The notes: generated by a model not told the origin, from the sequence alone. A stretch of DNA of 64,000 bases from Lactococcus carnosus (GCF_006770265.1 NZ_CP017194.1:868001-932000), one strand, 5' to 3'. Shown: positions 7,930 to 17,485, counted from the first letter of the stretch. Numbers and translations: made by a program.

Positions 7930-8033
7930 TGTTAAATCGAGTCGGTGTTTTTGCTGTGTTCATTTTTAAATCTGCTGTGACCTAGTCTGCTAGCGTATTT
8001 AGTCAAGTGGCTTAATACCGCCTTTTCAGTTAT
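7930..8033. repeat. Left copy of an imperfect direct repeat bounding a 2-kb segment
   Basis: The core 7989-8033 matches 10004-10048 at 42 of 45 positions (GCTAGCGTATTTAGT start, CCGCCTTTTCAGTTAT end). Weaker similarity continues leftwards to about 7930, including TTTAAATCT and TTAAATC blocks. Both copies are in the same orientation. Confidence 0.8.
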
Positions 8034-8568
8034 CAGGAAAGGCAATTGAGGTATGAGAAACGAGATGTAGTGTACAGCATATAGAAAGTTAACTAGTTTA
8101 TTAATTGTATAGATAGGTAAAATATATATAACTTATTATTATTTAAGGTAACACGGTAACAGTATATACACCCCTTCTTTTTAATTTTGGGCTAATTGAT
8201 GGCAATCCCTCAAAAGTGGTACAAAAGTGAACGAATACACTAGGTTTTAAAGTGATAAAATTACTTAACCATTGGTATATATGAGTTTGTGACATGTTCT
8301 CAAAAATGAAAGCGTAACCTAGGTAAAAACGATATAAAACCAAACGAATAAAGACTATTTAAAATGTTCTAAAACACCTATAACACGTGGCATATATGGT
8401 TTTATATTCTATTTATCATAAATTTGGGTGTTAGTTTTTATTTTGAGGGGGGGACTTCAAGGTACGTTGCAAAAAAAATAGCAAGATGATTACTGTTTCA
8501 CGCGCTATATTCTAGTGGATTAAATAAGAGTTTTAACCAATCAGGACAATTTGACGTTAGTTTATCCA
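8034..8568. other. AT-rich stretch without a supported gene
   Basis: I see only a low-quality TTG-initiated 66-codon frame (8143-8343, minus) without a ribosome-binding site. A run of G (about 8443-8451) and short A/T tracts are present. Nothing else is recognisable. Confidence 0.5.
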
Positions 8569-8961
8569 CTAATCTGTAAATCTTAACAAATAACCATTAG
8601 GATCTTGCAGTAAAAATTCTTTCTGCTCTATCATTTCATTAATACCCCCATAATGGTTTATCATCATGTCACGATATAAAGGAATGTCATATAGTTTAAC
8701 TTTTTGATAAATTAAATCAATATCTTTTACTTCCAAGGAAATATTAATTCCCCGCCCTAAAGGATAGTCTAGGTCTCCTACATTCCAACCCTCATCACTT
8801 ATTTCTTCTAACATTAATTGATTTTCTTCTAACGATAGAAAAATAAATTTATCTTCTTTTCGTTCATATTCAATCTTTGCTCCCAAAATATTTACATAGA
8901 AATTTTTCGAATTGTTGATGTCAAATACAGACAATTCAGGAATCGTTTTGTTAAAGTGCAT
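8569..8961 (-). CDS. VOC superfamily protein (glyoxalase / bleomycin-resistance type)
   Basis: The 130-aa protein shows the paired beta-alpha-beta-beta-beta modules of the vicinal oxygen chelate fold. The N-terminal module is IPELSVFDINNSKNFYVN followed by LGAKIEYER. The C-terminal half has EVKDIDLIYQKVKL and ends with the typical FLLQDPNGYLLRF. Members include bleomycin-binding proteins, glyoxalases and fosfomycin-resistance enzymes; the substrate is unknown. I start at 8961 (MHFNKTIPEL) because GAGG lies 8 nt upstream; an ATG six codons earlier has no ribosome-binding site. The gene is markedly AT-rich and sits alone in the repeat-bounded segment, suggesting transfer. Confidence 0.8.
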   Translation of the reverse strand: MHFNKTIPELSVFDINNSKNFYVNILGAKIEYERKEDKFIFLSLEENQLMLEEISDEGWNVGDLDYPLGRGINISLEVKDIDLIYQKVKLYDIPLYRDMMINHYGGINEMIEQKEFLLQDPNGYLLRFTD

Positions 8962-9156
8962 TGAAATATCCTCGATCATTTAAATAAAATTATTATTTTC
9001 AACCAGTTTTAGTGACTGGGAACACATATAACGCGTGTGATAGCCTTACAAAATTATGGTAAATTAACTTGGTAAGTCATTATGTTTTGGTTACAATCAT
9101 TACAATGTCTTTTGATGCAACAACTTTTAAATTATTTTGGTGGATTAAACTGATTT

Positions 9157-9453
9157 TCATCCTTTTCTCTCAGCATATTCTATAACTTTCATAGTGGCCT
9201 CATAACTGAAAACATAGGGGGGAACTTTCAATAGTTCATTTTCCAGTTGTATATCTTTAAGTGGTTGAGAGTTGAAGTTGAATTCAAATATTTTCCATTT
9301 TCCAAAGTTAGTCATTTCTTTAAGGTACGTATGAGCTTTTCTTATTATGACCGTTAGTTTTTCTATTTCTAGATCAATACATTTATTGCAAATATAGACC
9401 CTATATTTTTTATTTAGAACTATTATACCATCTAAATATACTTGTACCCCACC
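9157..9453 (-). pseudogene. Remnant of a gene of unknown family, start missing
   Basis: A continuous frame of about 98 codons reads GVQVYLDGIIVLNKKYRVYI, then CNKCIDLEIEKLTVIIRKAH, later FGKWKIFEFNFN and KVPPYVFSYEATMKVIEYAE. The composition looks like protein rather than chance, with a CxxC pair suggesting part of a zinc ribbon. No ATG, GTG or TTG lies near its beginning, where an in-frame stop abuts. The first ATG (9313-9315) would leave only 52 residues. I read it as a truncated gene; a short functional form from 9315 is possible. Confidence 0.45.
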
Positions 9454-9871
9454 CTAAATATAATTTAATGGAACCGGTGGTAGGGGTCAACTCCTCAAAA
9501 GTATCACGCGTACTTACTTCCCCTCCCCCTACTCATATATTGACTGAAACGTGACAACAGCAGTGATAGAGCCATATATGTTAAGTTTCGGTTTAGTGCT
9601 ATTTAGTAGGTTATTCACCTTAAAAAAGATAACTGTTAAAAAATGGTATTTGAAGCATATAATATTAGCAGTTTTAAGCACTGTTTAGCAATCAAAAACA
9701 TTTGCCTAACAGTAGCACAAAATGACTAAAAACGTGCTTATCAGTTAGCTATGCCACAAATCCATACACAATAGTATGACAAGATTGCAAGCTCTAAGAG
9801 TAGTCGACCTAGACATGAAAGCCCTCAGCTAATGAGATACTTAGAAAATGAACACTAATAAATACTGACAT
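9454..9871. other. AT-rich non-coding stretch
   Basis: No gene is supported. A 28-codon plus-strand frame at about 9642 lacks a usable ribosome-binding site. Several ATCACGCGT-like words occur here and at about 9030, but I see no ordered array. Confidence 0.45.
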
Positions 9872-9900
9872 AAAAAAAGCCGTGTATCATAGATACACAG
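9870..9900 (-). terminator. Orphan minus-strand terminator
   Basis: GTGTATC (9882-9888) pairs with GATACAC (9892-9898), extended by GC pairs, followed on the minus strand by seven T. No intact minus-strand gene lies upstream of it; the nearest upstream sequence is the right direct repeat. Confidence 0.75.
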
Positions 9901-9956
9901 CACCTTGCCTGACAATAAATGAGTTACGTTTTAACTACGCTTTTAACTACGTTCGT

Positions 9957-10048
9957 GTTTAAATCCGATAGGGTCTGGTGGGGTTCGTTTTAAAATCTAC
10001 TCAGCTAGCGTATTTAGTGAAGTGGCTATATACCGCCTTTTCAGTTAT
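9957..10048. repeat. Right copy of the imperfect direct repeat
   Basis: The core 10004-10048 matches 7989-8033 at 42 of 45 positions; similarity continues left to about 9957 with an 11-15-nt gap. A related pair of GGTCTGGTGRGG words flanks the core (9970s and 10056-10067). Immediately to the right lies the promoter of the GNAT-spxR operon. Confidence 0.8.
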
Positions 10049-10051
10049 TCC

Positions 10052-10088
10052 TTGCGGTCTGGTGAGGTCGCATGTTATAATACAGTCA
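10052..10088 (+). promoter_or_regulatory. Promoter placing the +1 at the GNAT start codon
   Basis: TTGCGG (10052-10057), an 18-nt spacer with TG at the extended position, and TATAAT (10076-10081). The ATG at 10088 is 7 nt after the last base of the -10 box, so the mRNA is predicted to be leaderless. Confidence 0.65.
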
Positions 10089-10630
10089 TGAATATTGATG
10101 TACAAATGGCTAGTTTTAACCTCATTGAGACAGAACAGTTAGTCTTGCGACCGTTTTCGATGTCTGATGACAAGGATATGTTTGCCTATGCAAGCCAGGC
10201 AGATAATTTGGTCTATGTCTTTCCTGCCCACAAGGACATAGCTGAGACGCGCTTAGCGATTGCATTGCTATTCATGAAGGCACCGCTCGGCAAATGGGCG
10301 ATCGAAAACAAGGCTGATCAAAAGATGATTGGCACATTAACGTTTGTCAAATTAGACGAGAAGCAGCGTACTGCAGAAATCGGCTACGTCTTAAATCAGG
10401 CTTATTGGGGCAAGGGTTTGATGACTGAAGCTGTCAGGACATTGACTGACATCAGCTTGACGGCATTTGGTCTTAATTATGTAGACATCGTCGTTGATTC
10501 AGAAAATCTAGGCTCGATAAAGGTTGCTGAAAAATCAGGTTTTCGGATAGCCGATAGCTATAAGGCGCTTAGCCCATACACCAAAGTACTTAGAAACTTC
10601 AGAAGATACAGGAAGGGAAAACATGAGTAA
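10088..10630 (+). CDS. GNAT family N-acetyltransferase (RimJ/RimL type)
   Basis: The 180-aa protein is a Gcn5-related acetyltransferase of the RimL/RimJ subgroup, which acetylate protein N-termini or small amines using acetyl-CoA. Signs are the N-terminal LIETEQLVLRPFSMSDD strand-helix, the acetyl-CoA loop AYWGKGLMTEAVRTL (Q/RxxGxG/A type) and the closing NLGSIKVAEKSGF. I start at the ATG at 10088, which follows a TATAAT by six bases; an upstream in-frame ATG at 10022 lies in the repeat and before the promoter. It overlaps the next gene by 8 nt, so the two form an operon. Confidence 0.85.
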   Translation: MNIDVQMASFNLIETEQLVLRPFSMSDDKDMFAYASQADNLVYVFPAHKDIAETRLAIALLFMKAPLGKWAIENKADQKMIGTLTFVKLDEKQRTAEIGYVLNQAYWGKGLMTEAVRTLTDISLTAFGLNYVDIVVDSENLGSIKVAEKSGFRIADSYKALSPYTKVLRNFRRYRKGKHE

Positions 10631-11906
10631 ACATCAGGAGCTGCTAGATTATATCGATGACCTAGAAGTCGGAAAAAAAGTCAGTGTACGAGGCCTTGCC
10701 AATCGGCTCAGTGTATCTGACGGTACAGCTTATCGGGCGATTAAAGAAGCACAGTCCCGTGGCCTTGTCTCGATTAATGATCGATCTGGTACGACACGCA
10801 TTGCAACGCAAGAGCAGCGTGTCATAGAAACCCTGACTTTTGGTGAAATTTCTAAAATTGCTAGTGCCGAAGTGATGGCAGGTGAAAGTGGTCTATCACA
10901 AGCTTTTAGCAAATTTGCCATTGCTGCCATGACCATGCAAAATATTCGAAAGTATCTGACACATGGTGGTCTCGTGATTGTTGGTGACCGCACCGATATT
11001 CAGTTGCTGGCATTAAACGAAGGTAATGCTGTCTTGATAACAGGTGGTGTAGATATTGAACCTGATGTTCTGGACTATGCCAATAAAAAAAGCATTCCTG
11101 TGCTGAGAACCGACTTTGATACTTTTACTGTTGCCAGTCGCATTAATCGGGCCTTATCAAATGAGTTAATTAAGAAGGAAATCACGACAGTAGCAGATGT
11201 CTATCAGCCTCAGGCCCCGACATTACTTGAGGTGTCTACTGTCAAAGACTATCTCGATTTGGTTAAGAAAACAAATGAGTCACGTTTTGCCGTGCTTAAT
11301 CAGCACAATCTGGTAGTTGGTGTGGTCAGCATGCGAGATGTGACGGGCAAGAAAAACAGTACGACGATCGATAAAGTGATGACCCGTAATCCAAGACTAG
11401 CTAAGTTTGACATGACTGTCGCATCAACCAGTCAAAAGATGATTTTTGATGGCTACGATATCATGCCAGTTGTTCATTCGGATAGTACCTATGCTGGGAT
11501 TATCAGTAAGTCGGATATGCTACGCAGTATGCAAGAATCCTCAGAGCAAAGTCAGTTTTCGCATACCCTATCGGATGATGTGGCAAATGCTGTCAAAGAA
11601 GTACAGTCTTATTACACCTTTTCAGTAGAACCATTTATGATGAACAATGTCGGTAATATTGCAAACGGCATGCTGGTTGAAATTATCAGTAATATTGCGG
11701 CGCGTGTCATGACTAAGACCAAGAATAAAAACATTATTATTGAATCGATGACGCTCTATTTTTTGGGGGCTGTCTCCATCGATGATGGGCTAGAAGTCTT
11801 CCCTAAAATCATTAACGAGACGAGACTTGGGGCGACGATCGACTTTGAAATCTATCTGGACTATCAGATTATCAGCAAGATACTGGTTACAGTACAAATC
11901 AACTAA
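10623..11906 (+). CDS. spxR: CBS-HotDog transcription factor, SpxR homologue
   Basis: The 427-aa protein has the four-part architecture of streptococcal SpxR. An N-terminal winged helix comes first (SVRGLANRLSVSDGTAYRAI, residues about 18-60), then a DRTGG domain (about 70-190, with HGGLVIVGDRTDIQLLAL). Two CBS domains follow (about 195-310, with SRFAVLNQHNLVVGVVSMRD and YDIMPVVHSDSTYAGIISKS). A C-terminal HotDog domain (about 320-427) closes the protein. In pneumococcus SpxR activates spxB in response to energy status; CBS domains commonly bind adenine nucleotides. The target here is unknown, as no pyruvate oxidase lies in the window. It overlaps the GNAT gene and precedes pde2 by 15 nt. Confidence 0.9.
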   Translation: MSKHQELLDYIDDLEVGKKVSVRGLANRLSVSDGTAYRAIKEAQSRGLVSINDRSGTTRIATQEQRVIETLTFGEISKIASAEVMAGESGLSQAFSKFAIAAMTMQNIRKYLTHGGLVIVGDRTDIQLLALNEGNAVLITGGVDIEPDVLDYANKKSIPVLRTDFDTFTVASRINRALSNELIKKEITTVADVYQPQAPTLLEVSTVKDYLDLVKKTNESRFAVLNQHNLVVGVVSMRDVTGKKNSTTIDKVMTRNPRLAKFDMTVASTSQKMIFDGYDIMPVVHSDSTYAGIISKSDMLRSMQESSEQSQFSHTLSDDVANAVKEVQSYYTFSVEPFMMNNVGNIANGMLVEIISNIAARVMTKTKNKNIIIESMTLYFLGAVSIDDGLEVFPKIINETRLGATIDFEIYLDYQIISKILVTVQIN

Positions 11907-11921
11907 ATTAAAGGAATTCTT

Positions 11922-12857
11922 ATGAAAGATATATTAGCAAAAATAGTAGCGTACGACGATATTGTCATACACCGACATAAAAATCCAGATCCAGATGCAT
12001 TGGGTAGCCAACTTGGCTTACGCGCCATTTTGCGTACTAATTTTCCAAATAAAAGTATCGCTGCAGTTGGCTTTGATGAACCGAGTTTAGCGTTTCTTGG
12101 CAGTATGGACCAGTTATCAGATACCGATTTTAAAGGCAAGTTAGTGATCGTTACGGATACTGCAAATACGCCGAGAATTGATGATGAGCGCTATCAAACA
12201 GGTGAGTTTTTAATCAAGATTGACCATCACCCAAATGATGATGCTTACGGTGATTTATTAGCAGTGGATACGGGGGCCAGTTCCGCTTCAGAAATCATTG
12301 CAAACTTTGCCTTTGACAATGGCTTAAGTGTTTCTGATGAAGCAGCTAGACTTTTATATGCAGGCATCGTCGGAGATACTGGCCGGTTCCTCTATCCCGC
12401 CACAACAGCTAAAACACTTTACACGGCAGCAAAATTAGCAGAGGCGAGTTTTGATCGTTCAGGCCTCATGCGTGAAATGGACAGTTTTGACATGAAAATC
12501 GCTAGACTACAAGGTTATGTCTATGAAAATCTGGAAATTTCAAGTCAAGGTGTTGCGCGTATTTTTATTACGCAAGCGTTGATGAAAAAACATGGGATTA
12601 CAGATTCAGAAACCTCTGCTATTGTGTCTGCGCCAGGAAAAATCCGTGAAATTCAAACATGGGCCATTTTTGTTGAACAGGCAGATGGTCACTATCGTGT
12701 GAGAATGCGCTCCAAAGAAGCCAAAATTAATGAGATAGCCAAGTTGCATGCAGGCGGTGGACATCCACTTGCAAGTGGGGCTAATAGTTACTCAACAGCA
12801 GAAAATGATGAAATCTTTCAACAATTGATCAATAATTTAGTCGCTTTTAAGAAATAG
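11922..12857 (+). CDS. pde2: DHH-DHHA1 phosphoesterase, Pde2/NrnA type
   Basis: The 311-aa protein has the DHH motifs HKNPDPDALGSQ, an aspartate in VTDTAN, IDHHPNDDAYGD, and the DHHA1 substrate motif GGGHPLASGA. It closely resembles pneumococcal Pde2, which hydrolyses pApA (and c-di-AMP) to AMP, and also the nanoRNase NrnA. It therefore probably completes c-di-AMP turnover or recycles nanoRNA in the cytoplasm. AAAGGAATT precedes the ATG. It follows the SpxR-like regulator by 15 nt. The promoter of the following HD-domain gene overlaps its stop region. Confidence 0.92.
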   Translation: MKDILAKIVAYDDIVIHRHKNPDPDALGSQLGLRAILRTNFPNKSIAAVGFDEPSLAFLGSMDQLSDTDFKGKLVIVTDTANTPRIDDERYQTGEFLIKIDHHPNDDAYGDLLAVDTGASSASEIIANFAFDNGLSVSDEAARLLYAGIVGDTGRFLYPATTAKTLYTAAKLAEASFDRSGLMREMDSFDMKIARLQGYVYENLEISSQGVARIFITQALMKKHGITDSETSAIVSAPGKIREIQTWAIFVEQADGHYRVRMRSKEAKINEIAKLHAGGGHPLASGANSYSTAENDEIFQQLINNLVAFKK

Positions 12858-12874
12858 TGGTATAATACATAGTA
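12853..12874 (+). promoter_or_regulatory. Extended -10 promoter placing the +1 at the HD-protein ATG
   Basis: TGGTATAAT (-10 hexamer 12861-12866) overlaps the end of pde2. The ATG at 12874 follows after 7 nt, leaving no room for a Shine-Dalgarno if transcription starts in the usual position. Confidence 0.6.
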
Positions 12875-13380
12875 TGAATAAAAAAGATTTTCCATGGCTT
12901 TATGACGCTGAGTATATGTCTTATGTCGGTAACCTGTTAGAGACAGCAGAAGTGCAAAAACTTAATGAGTTTACGCATCACTACATTTCAACACGGTTAC
13001 TTCATTCATTAAATGTAAGTTATACCTCTTACAAAATTTCTAAAAAATTTGGTTGGAACAAAAAAGCGACAGCTCGTGCCGGCCTTTTGCATGACCTCTT
13101 TTACTACGATTGGCGTGAAACTAAGTTTGACGAGGGTAGTCATGCTTATGTCCATCCAAGAATTGCCTATCAAAATGCGCAAAAGATAACAACGATTTCT
13201 AAACTGGAAAAAGACATTATCATCAAGCATATGTGGGGGGCAACGATTGCACCACCACGCTATAAAGAAAGTTTTGTTGTGACCTTTGTTGATGATTATG
13301 TCGCTATCAAAGAATGGTCACAGTTGATGAAGTTAAAATGGCGTTACCGTAAGCACCTCAAGAAAGAAAAAATGAGTTAA
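12874..13380 (+). CDS. HD domain-containing phosphohydrolase
   Basis: The 168-aa protein carries the metal-binding pattern of HD hydrolases: HSLNVSYTSYKI, then AGLLHDLFYYDW with the HD pair, then HPRIAYQNAQ and a later DDYVAIKEWS aspartate. HD proteins cleave phosphate esters of nucleotides; the substrate is unknown. The ATG follows an extended -10 by seven bases and no Shine-Dalgarno is available, so translation is predicted from a leaderless transcript unless read-through from pde2 supplies it. The stop codon overlaps the next start by one base. Confidence 0.85.
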   Translation: MNKKDFPWLYDAEYMSYVGNLLETAEVQKLNEFTHHYISTRLLHSLNVSYTSYKISKKFGWNKKATARAGLLHDLFYYDWRETKFDEGSHAYVHPRIAYQNAQKITTISKLEKDIIIKHMWGATIAPPRYKESFVVTFVDDYVAIKEWSQLMKLKWRYRKHLKKEKMS

Positions 13381-13835
13381 TGAATTTGCAAAATCAAGAT
13401 ATTAAAATTGGCCGGACGATAGATGAATTAGTAGAAGGTGAAACCTTTAGTCTATCGGAAACCATCAAGAATCGGGAGATATTACTATATCTCGGTCTTA
13501 CGAATGATGACAATCCTTTGTATTCGCAGTATGATTATATTAAGGAACTTGGTTTGACTAAACCAGTCGTCCCAACAGCTTTGATTTTTGGGATTATCAC
13601 CTCAACCATCAATAAGCACTTGCCTGGACCAGGCAGTCACATCGTGAATGTGAATCTCAATTTGGTTGAAAAGATTTTTCGAAATGATTTATTGAGTTTC
13701 AATTTTGAAATCATTAAAATTGATACTAATAAAGATTTAGCAACGATTAATATTGAGATTGTCAGAAACGACGAACGTGTGGCGGATGCCATGGTCCTTG
13801 TGCAACCCCCTTTACCAGAGCATGACTTAGCTTAG
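13380..13835 (+). CDS. MaoC-like HotDog dehydratase domain protein
   Basis: The 151-aa protein has the single HotDog fold of R-specific enoyl-CoA hydratases. The hydratase motif appears as TNDDNPLYSQYDYIKELGL with the catalytic Asp and a Tyr where His is common, followed by PVVPTALIFGIITS. Family members hydrate trans-2-enoyl-CoA or serve related acyl-thioester chemistry. Because NPLH is changed to NPLY, activity is uncertain. The ATG overlaps the stop of the HD gene (TAATG), so translation is probably coupled. Confidence 0.75.
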   Translation: MNLQNQDIKIGRTIDELVEGETFSLSETIKNREILLYLGLTNDDNPLYSQYDYIKELGLTKPVVPTALIFGIITSTINKHLPGPGSHIVNVNLNLVEKIFRNDLLSFNFEIIKIDTNKDLATINIEIVRNDERVADAMVLVQPPLPEHDLA

Positions 13836-13897
13836 CCTTATAAGCTCTCATAGTCAGTTCCTCATTTTAAACTATTACTGTAACAGAAGGAGATTAT

Positions 13898-14608
13898 ATG
13901 GATAATCAAATTTTTGAATCAAATCAACAAACAGGGAAATTCTCACTTGCAGATTTCTTTGCACGTATCTATGCCTTAGTTGGTATGGGCGTAGCAGTCA
14001 GTGCAGTGGTCGCTTTTATCACTTTGAGCATGTTTGCGGAAAATATCGCAACGATATTGACAACCAGCTCTTGGGTGCTATTTGTACTATGGATTATTGA
14101 AATGATCCTAGTTATCGCTGTCACACCAATGGCGATAAAAAATTCACCTATGGCGCTTCCAGCCTTCATCGCATTCTCGGCACTTAACGGCTTTACCTTA
14201 ACCTTTACTTTGGCCTACTTTAACTTGTCAAGTATTGCGATTGCATTTGCAATCACAGCAGGTATGTTCTTTGCCCTATCACTATTTGGTAGAACAACCA
14301 AACGTGATTTAACTGGCATGGGAAAAGCCATGTTTGCAGGCTTGATCGGTATCATTATCGCAAGCGTTGTTAATATCTTCGTTGGGTCATCTAGTATGGA
14401 TTTCATGATTTCGATCTTATTAGTCATCGTCTTCTCAGGTTTGATCGCTTGGGATAACCAAAAAATCGAAAAACTATATCATCAAGCAAATGGAAATGTA
14501 ACAGATGGCTGGGCAGTGAGTATGGCCTTAAGCCTATATCTAGACTTTATCAACTTGTTTATCGCCATCTTGAGAATATTTGGTGTAGCAGGTGGTAGCA
14601 AAGATTAA
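13898..14608 (+). CDS. Bax inhibitor-1 / YccA family (TMBIM) membrane protein
   Basis: The 236-aa protein has seven predicted membrane helices and family signatures: FFARIYALVGMGVAVSA near the start, ALPAFIAFSALNGFTLT in the middle, and AWDNQKIEKLYHQ followed by SLYLDFINLFIAILRIFG at the end. The two aspartates in helix 6-7 (AWDNQ and LYLDFINLF) form the pH-sensing pair in BsYetJ, a calcium leak channel. A GAAGGAG precedes the ATG by 7 nt. It is monocistronic with a terminator directly downstream. Confidence 0.92.
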   Translation: MDNQIFESNQQTGKFSLADFFARIYALVGMGVAVSAVVAFITLSMFAENIATILTTSSWVLFVLWIIEMILVIAVTPMAIKNSPMALPAFIAFSALNGFTLTFTLAYFNLSSIAIAFAITAGMFFALSLFGRTTKRDLTGMGKAMFAGLIGIIIASVVNIFVGSSSMDFMISILLVIVFSGLIAWDNQKIEKLYHQANGNVTDGWAVSMALSLYLDFINLFIAILRIFGVAGGSKD

Positions 14609-14615
14609 ATTAATC

Positions 14616-14650
14616 TAATAAAAAAGCATCTCGAAGAGGTGTTTTTTTGT
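14616..14650 (+). terminator. Terminator of the BI-1 family gene
   Basis: CATCTC and GAGGTG pair around GAA, with A on the left and seven T on the right. Confidence 0.85.
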
Positions 14651-14667
14651 GCTTAAAAAAGTAGCTG

Positions 14668-14710
14668 AATAAAAAACCCACCGCTTTCAAACGAAAGCGG
14701 TGGGTTTATT
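14668..14710 (-). terminator. Terminator of ldh
   Basis: A perfect 15-bp stem (14674-14688 with 14693-14707) with a 4-nt loop is followed on the minus strand by TTTTTATT. Confidence 0.93.
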
Positions 14711-14723
14711 CATGATATGTTTT

Positions 14724-15743
<1,020 letters not shown>

Positions 15744-15754
15744 TCAACCTTCTT

Positions 15755-15783
15755 ATTATATCATATTTAAATAGGTTTGTCAG
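15755..15783 (-). promoter_or_regulatory. Promoter of ldh
   Basis: On the minus strand CTGACA (15778-15783) and TATAAT (15755-15760) are separated by exactly 17 nt, a near-consensus sigma-A promoter. Confidence 0.85.
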
Positions 15784-15853
15784 TGGTTATTTTAAGTTTT
15801 TTCAAGAAATTTTCAGAAATAGTTGTCTAGTTATAATGAGACAGTCGAAAAAA

Positions 15854-17485
15854 TTAGACATTAGCCTTCATTTCTTGAATTTTATGCTCTTCAGCGGTTA
15901 CCCGTAGCGTTTGTTGGCCTACATAGGTGACAAAACCAGGTGGGGTACCTGTTGGTTTGTGCAATTTCTTGACGTCAATCATATCCACCTGTACGAGATT
16001 GGATAAGCGTGATTTTGAAAAATAAGCAGCAAGCTCGGCAGCTTCGGTAATCGTTTCGTCAGAAGGCGTAGGATTACCTGTGATAATGACGTGTGACCCT
16101 GGAATATCTTTAGCATGGAACCACAAATCGCCTTTGCGAGATAGTTTAAAGCTGACTTGCTCGTTTTGCAGGTTATTTTTACCGACAAGAATAATCGTCC
16201 CATCACTTGCCCTATATTTTTCAGGAGGCAATAATTTATGTTTCTTATTTGTGCGATGTTTTTGCTTGATAAATCCTGTCTGGATCAATTCTTCTCTGAT
16301 GTCAGAGATTTCAGTTACCGTTGCTTGTTTTAAGGCGTTTTCGACAGACTCTAAATAATTGATTGTTTGTCTAGTTGTGGCAAGTTGCAAGTCCAAAAAC
16401 TTGACGGCTTGTTTCAACTTGGCATACTTGTGGAAATACTTCTGAGCATTCTGGTTGGGTGTGAGTGCAGGATTTAGTGAGATGGTCAAGGGCTCATTTG
16501 TATAATAGTTATCCAAGGTAATCTCAGGCTTATTATTTGGCACTTCATGAAGAAAAGTTGTGAGCAATTCCCCTTTTTGCCTAAACATCTCAGCATTATC
16601 GGTCGCTTGAAGCTCCCTTAGCTGTTTTTTTAATTTCTTGCGATTTTTATCTAGCTCACCACTCACTTTTCGAATGACTTCTCCGGCAACTTGACGGACG
16701 CGGTCACGTTCTGCCTTATTTCGGTAATAAGCATCTAACATGTCAGATAGTGTATCAAATTGTTCGAAGGTGTCAGATAGCTGAATCGCAGAAAACGTAT
16801 CATTTGGATAAATAGACGGCAGAGGGGTTGTTAAAGTAGCCTTGAAGTCAGACAGGCTTAGCGTAGAAAGACTACTTGCACTATCTCGGCCAATGCCTTG
16901 GAAGTGATCTTGAAGCTTTGCTTTTGTCTGGAGAATATCAAACAGTTTTTCATCAGAGGCCGTAAACGGATTGGCTTTGCCATCATCGGGTGGCGCGATA
17001 TAAGTCGCACCAGGTAGGATGGTTCTGTATTTATTCTGTGAGAAGCCAACATGTTTGATCGATTCAAGAATCTTATTTGACTGTCTATCAATCAAGATAA
17101 TGTGACTATGTTTCCCCATAATCTCAGAGATCAGCGCAATTTTCATGCTATCGCCGATTTCATTTTTGGAAGAAATCTCAAAAATAATTTGTCTGTCGTT
17201 ATTGACTTGATAAATATTTTCGATAAAGGCACCACTCAAATATTTGCGTAAGATCATTGTGAAAGTTGAGGGCGTTTTGGCATTCTCAAAGACCGTATTG
17301 GTCAATTGGATGCGCCCAAAAGTAGGATGAGCTGATAATAATAATTTATGAGATTTCTGATTACTACGTACTTGTAGTACGACTTCATGGCTGAAGACTT
17401 GATTGACTTTTTGAATCCGTCCACCAATCAGTTGCTCAGTAAGCTCTTTGGTCATGTGATGTAAAAATATGCCATCGAAAGACAT
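15854..17485 (-). CDS. rqcH: Rqc2 homologue RqcH (NFACT family, FbpA/PavA type)
   Basis: The 543-aa protein has the NFACT-N domain at its N-terminus (MSFDGIFLHHMTKELTEQL), a central helical and coiled-coil section (about 260-430) and the NFACT-R domain near the C-terminus (GDLWFHAKDIPGSHVIITG). RqcH binds stalled 50S subunits with peptidyl-tRNA and adds alanine tails to the nascent chain. In streptococci the same protein has been described as the fibronectin-binding PavA/FbpA. AGGTGACAC precedes the ATG. It is transcribed alone, downstream of nothing on its strand, with ldh following after 130 nt. Confidence 0.93.
   Translation of the reverse strand: MSFDGIFLHHMTKELTEQLIGGRIQKVNQVFSHEVVLQVRSNQKSHKLLLSAHPTFGRIQLTNTVFENAKTPSTFTMILRKYLSGAFIENIYQVNNDRQIIFEISSKNEIGDSMKIALISEIMGKHSHIILIDRQSNKILESIKHVGFSQNKYRTILPGATYIAPPDDGKANPFTASDEKLFDILQTKAKLQDHFQGIGRDSASSLSTLSLSDFKATLTTPLPSIYPNDTFSAIQLSDTFEQFDTLSDMLDAYYRNKAERDRVRQVAGEVIRKVSGELDKNRKKLKKQLRELQATDNAEMFRQKGELLTTFLHEVPNNKPEITLDNYYTNEPLTISLNPALTPNQNAQKYFHKYAKLKQAVKFLDLQLATTRQTINYLESVENALKQATVTEISDIREELIQTGFIKQKHRTNKKHKLLPPEKYRASDGTIILVGKNNLQNEQVSFKLSRKGDLWFHAKDIPGSHVIITGNPTPSDETITEAAELAAYFSKSRLSNLVQVDMIDVKKLHKPTGTPPGFVTYVGQQTLRVTAEEHKIQEMKANV

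Noticed and set aside
8143-8343. 66-codon minus-strand frame
   Set aside because: It starts with TTG without a Shine-Dalgarno and resembles no family; it is probably a chance frame in AT-rich DNA.
10022-10087. Upstream extension of the GNAT gene
   Set aside because: The extra codons lie in the direct repeat and before the predicted transcription start.
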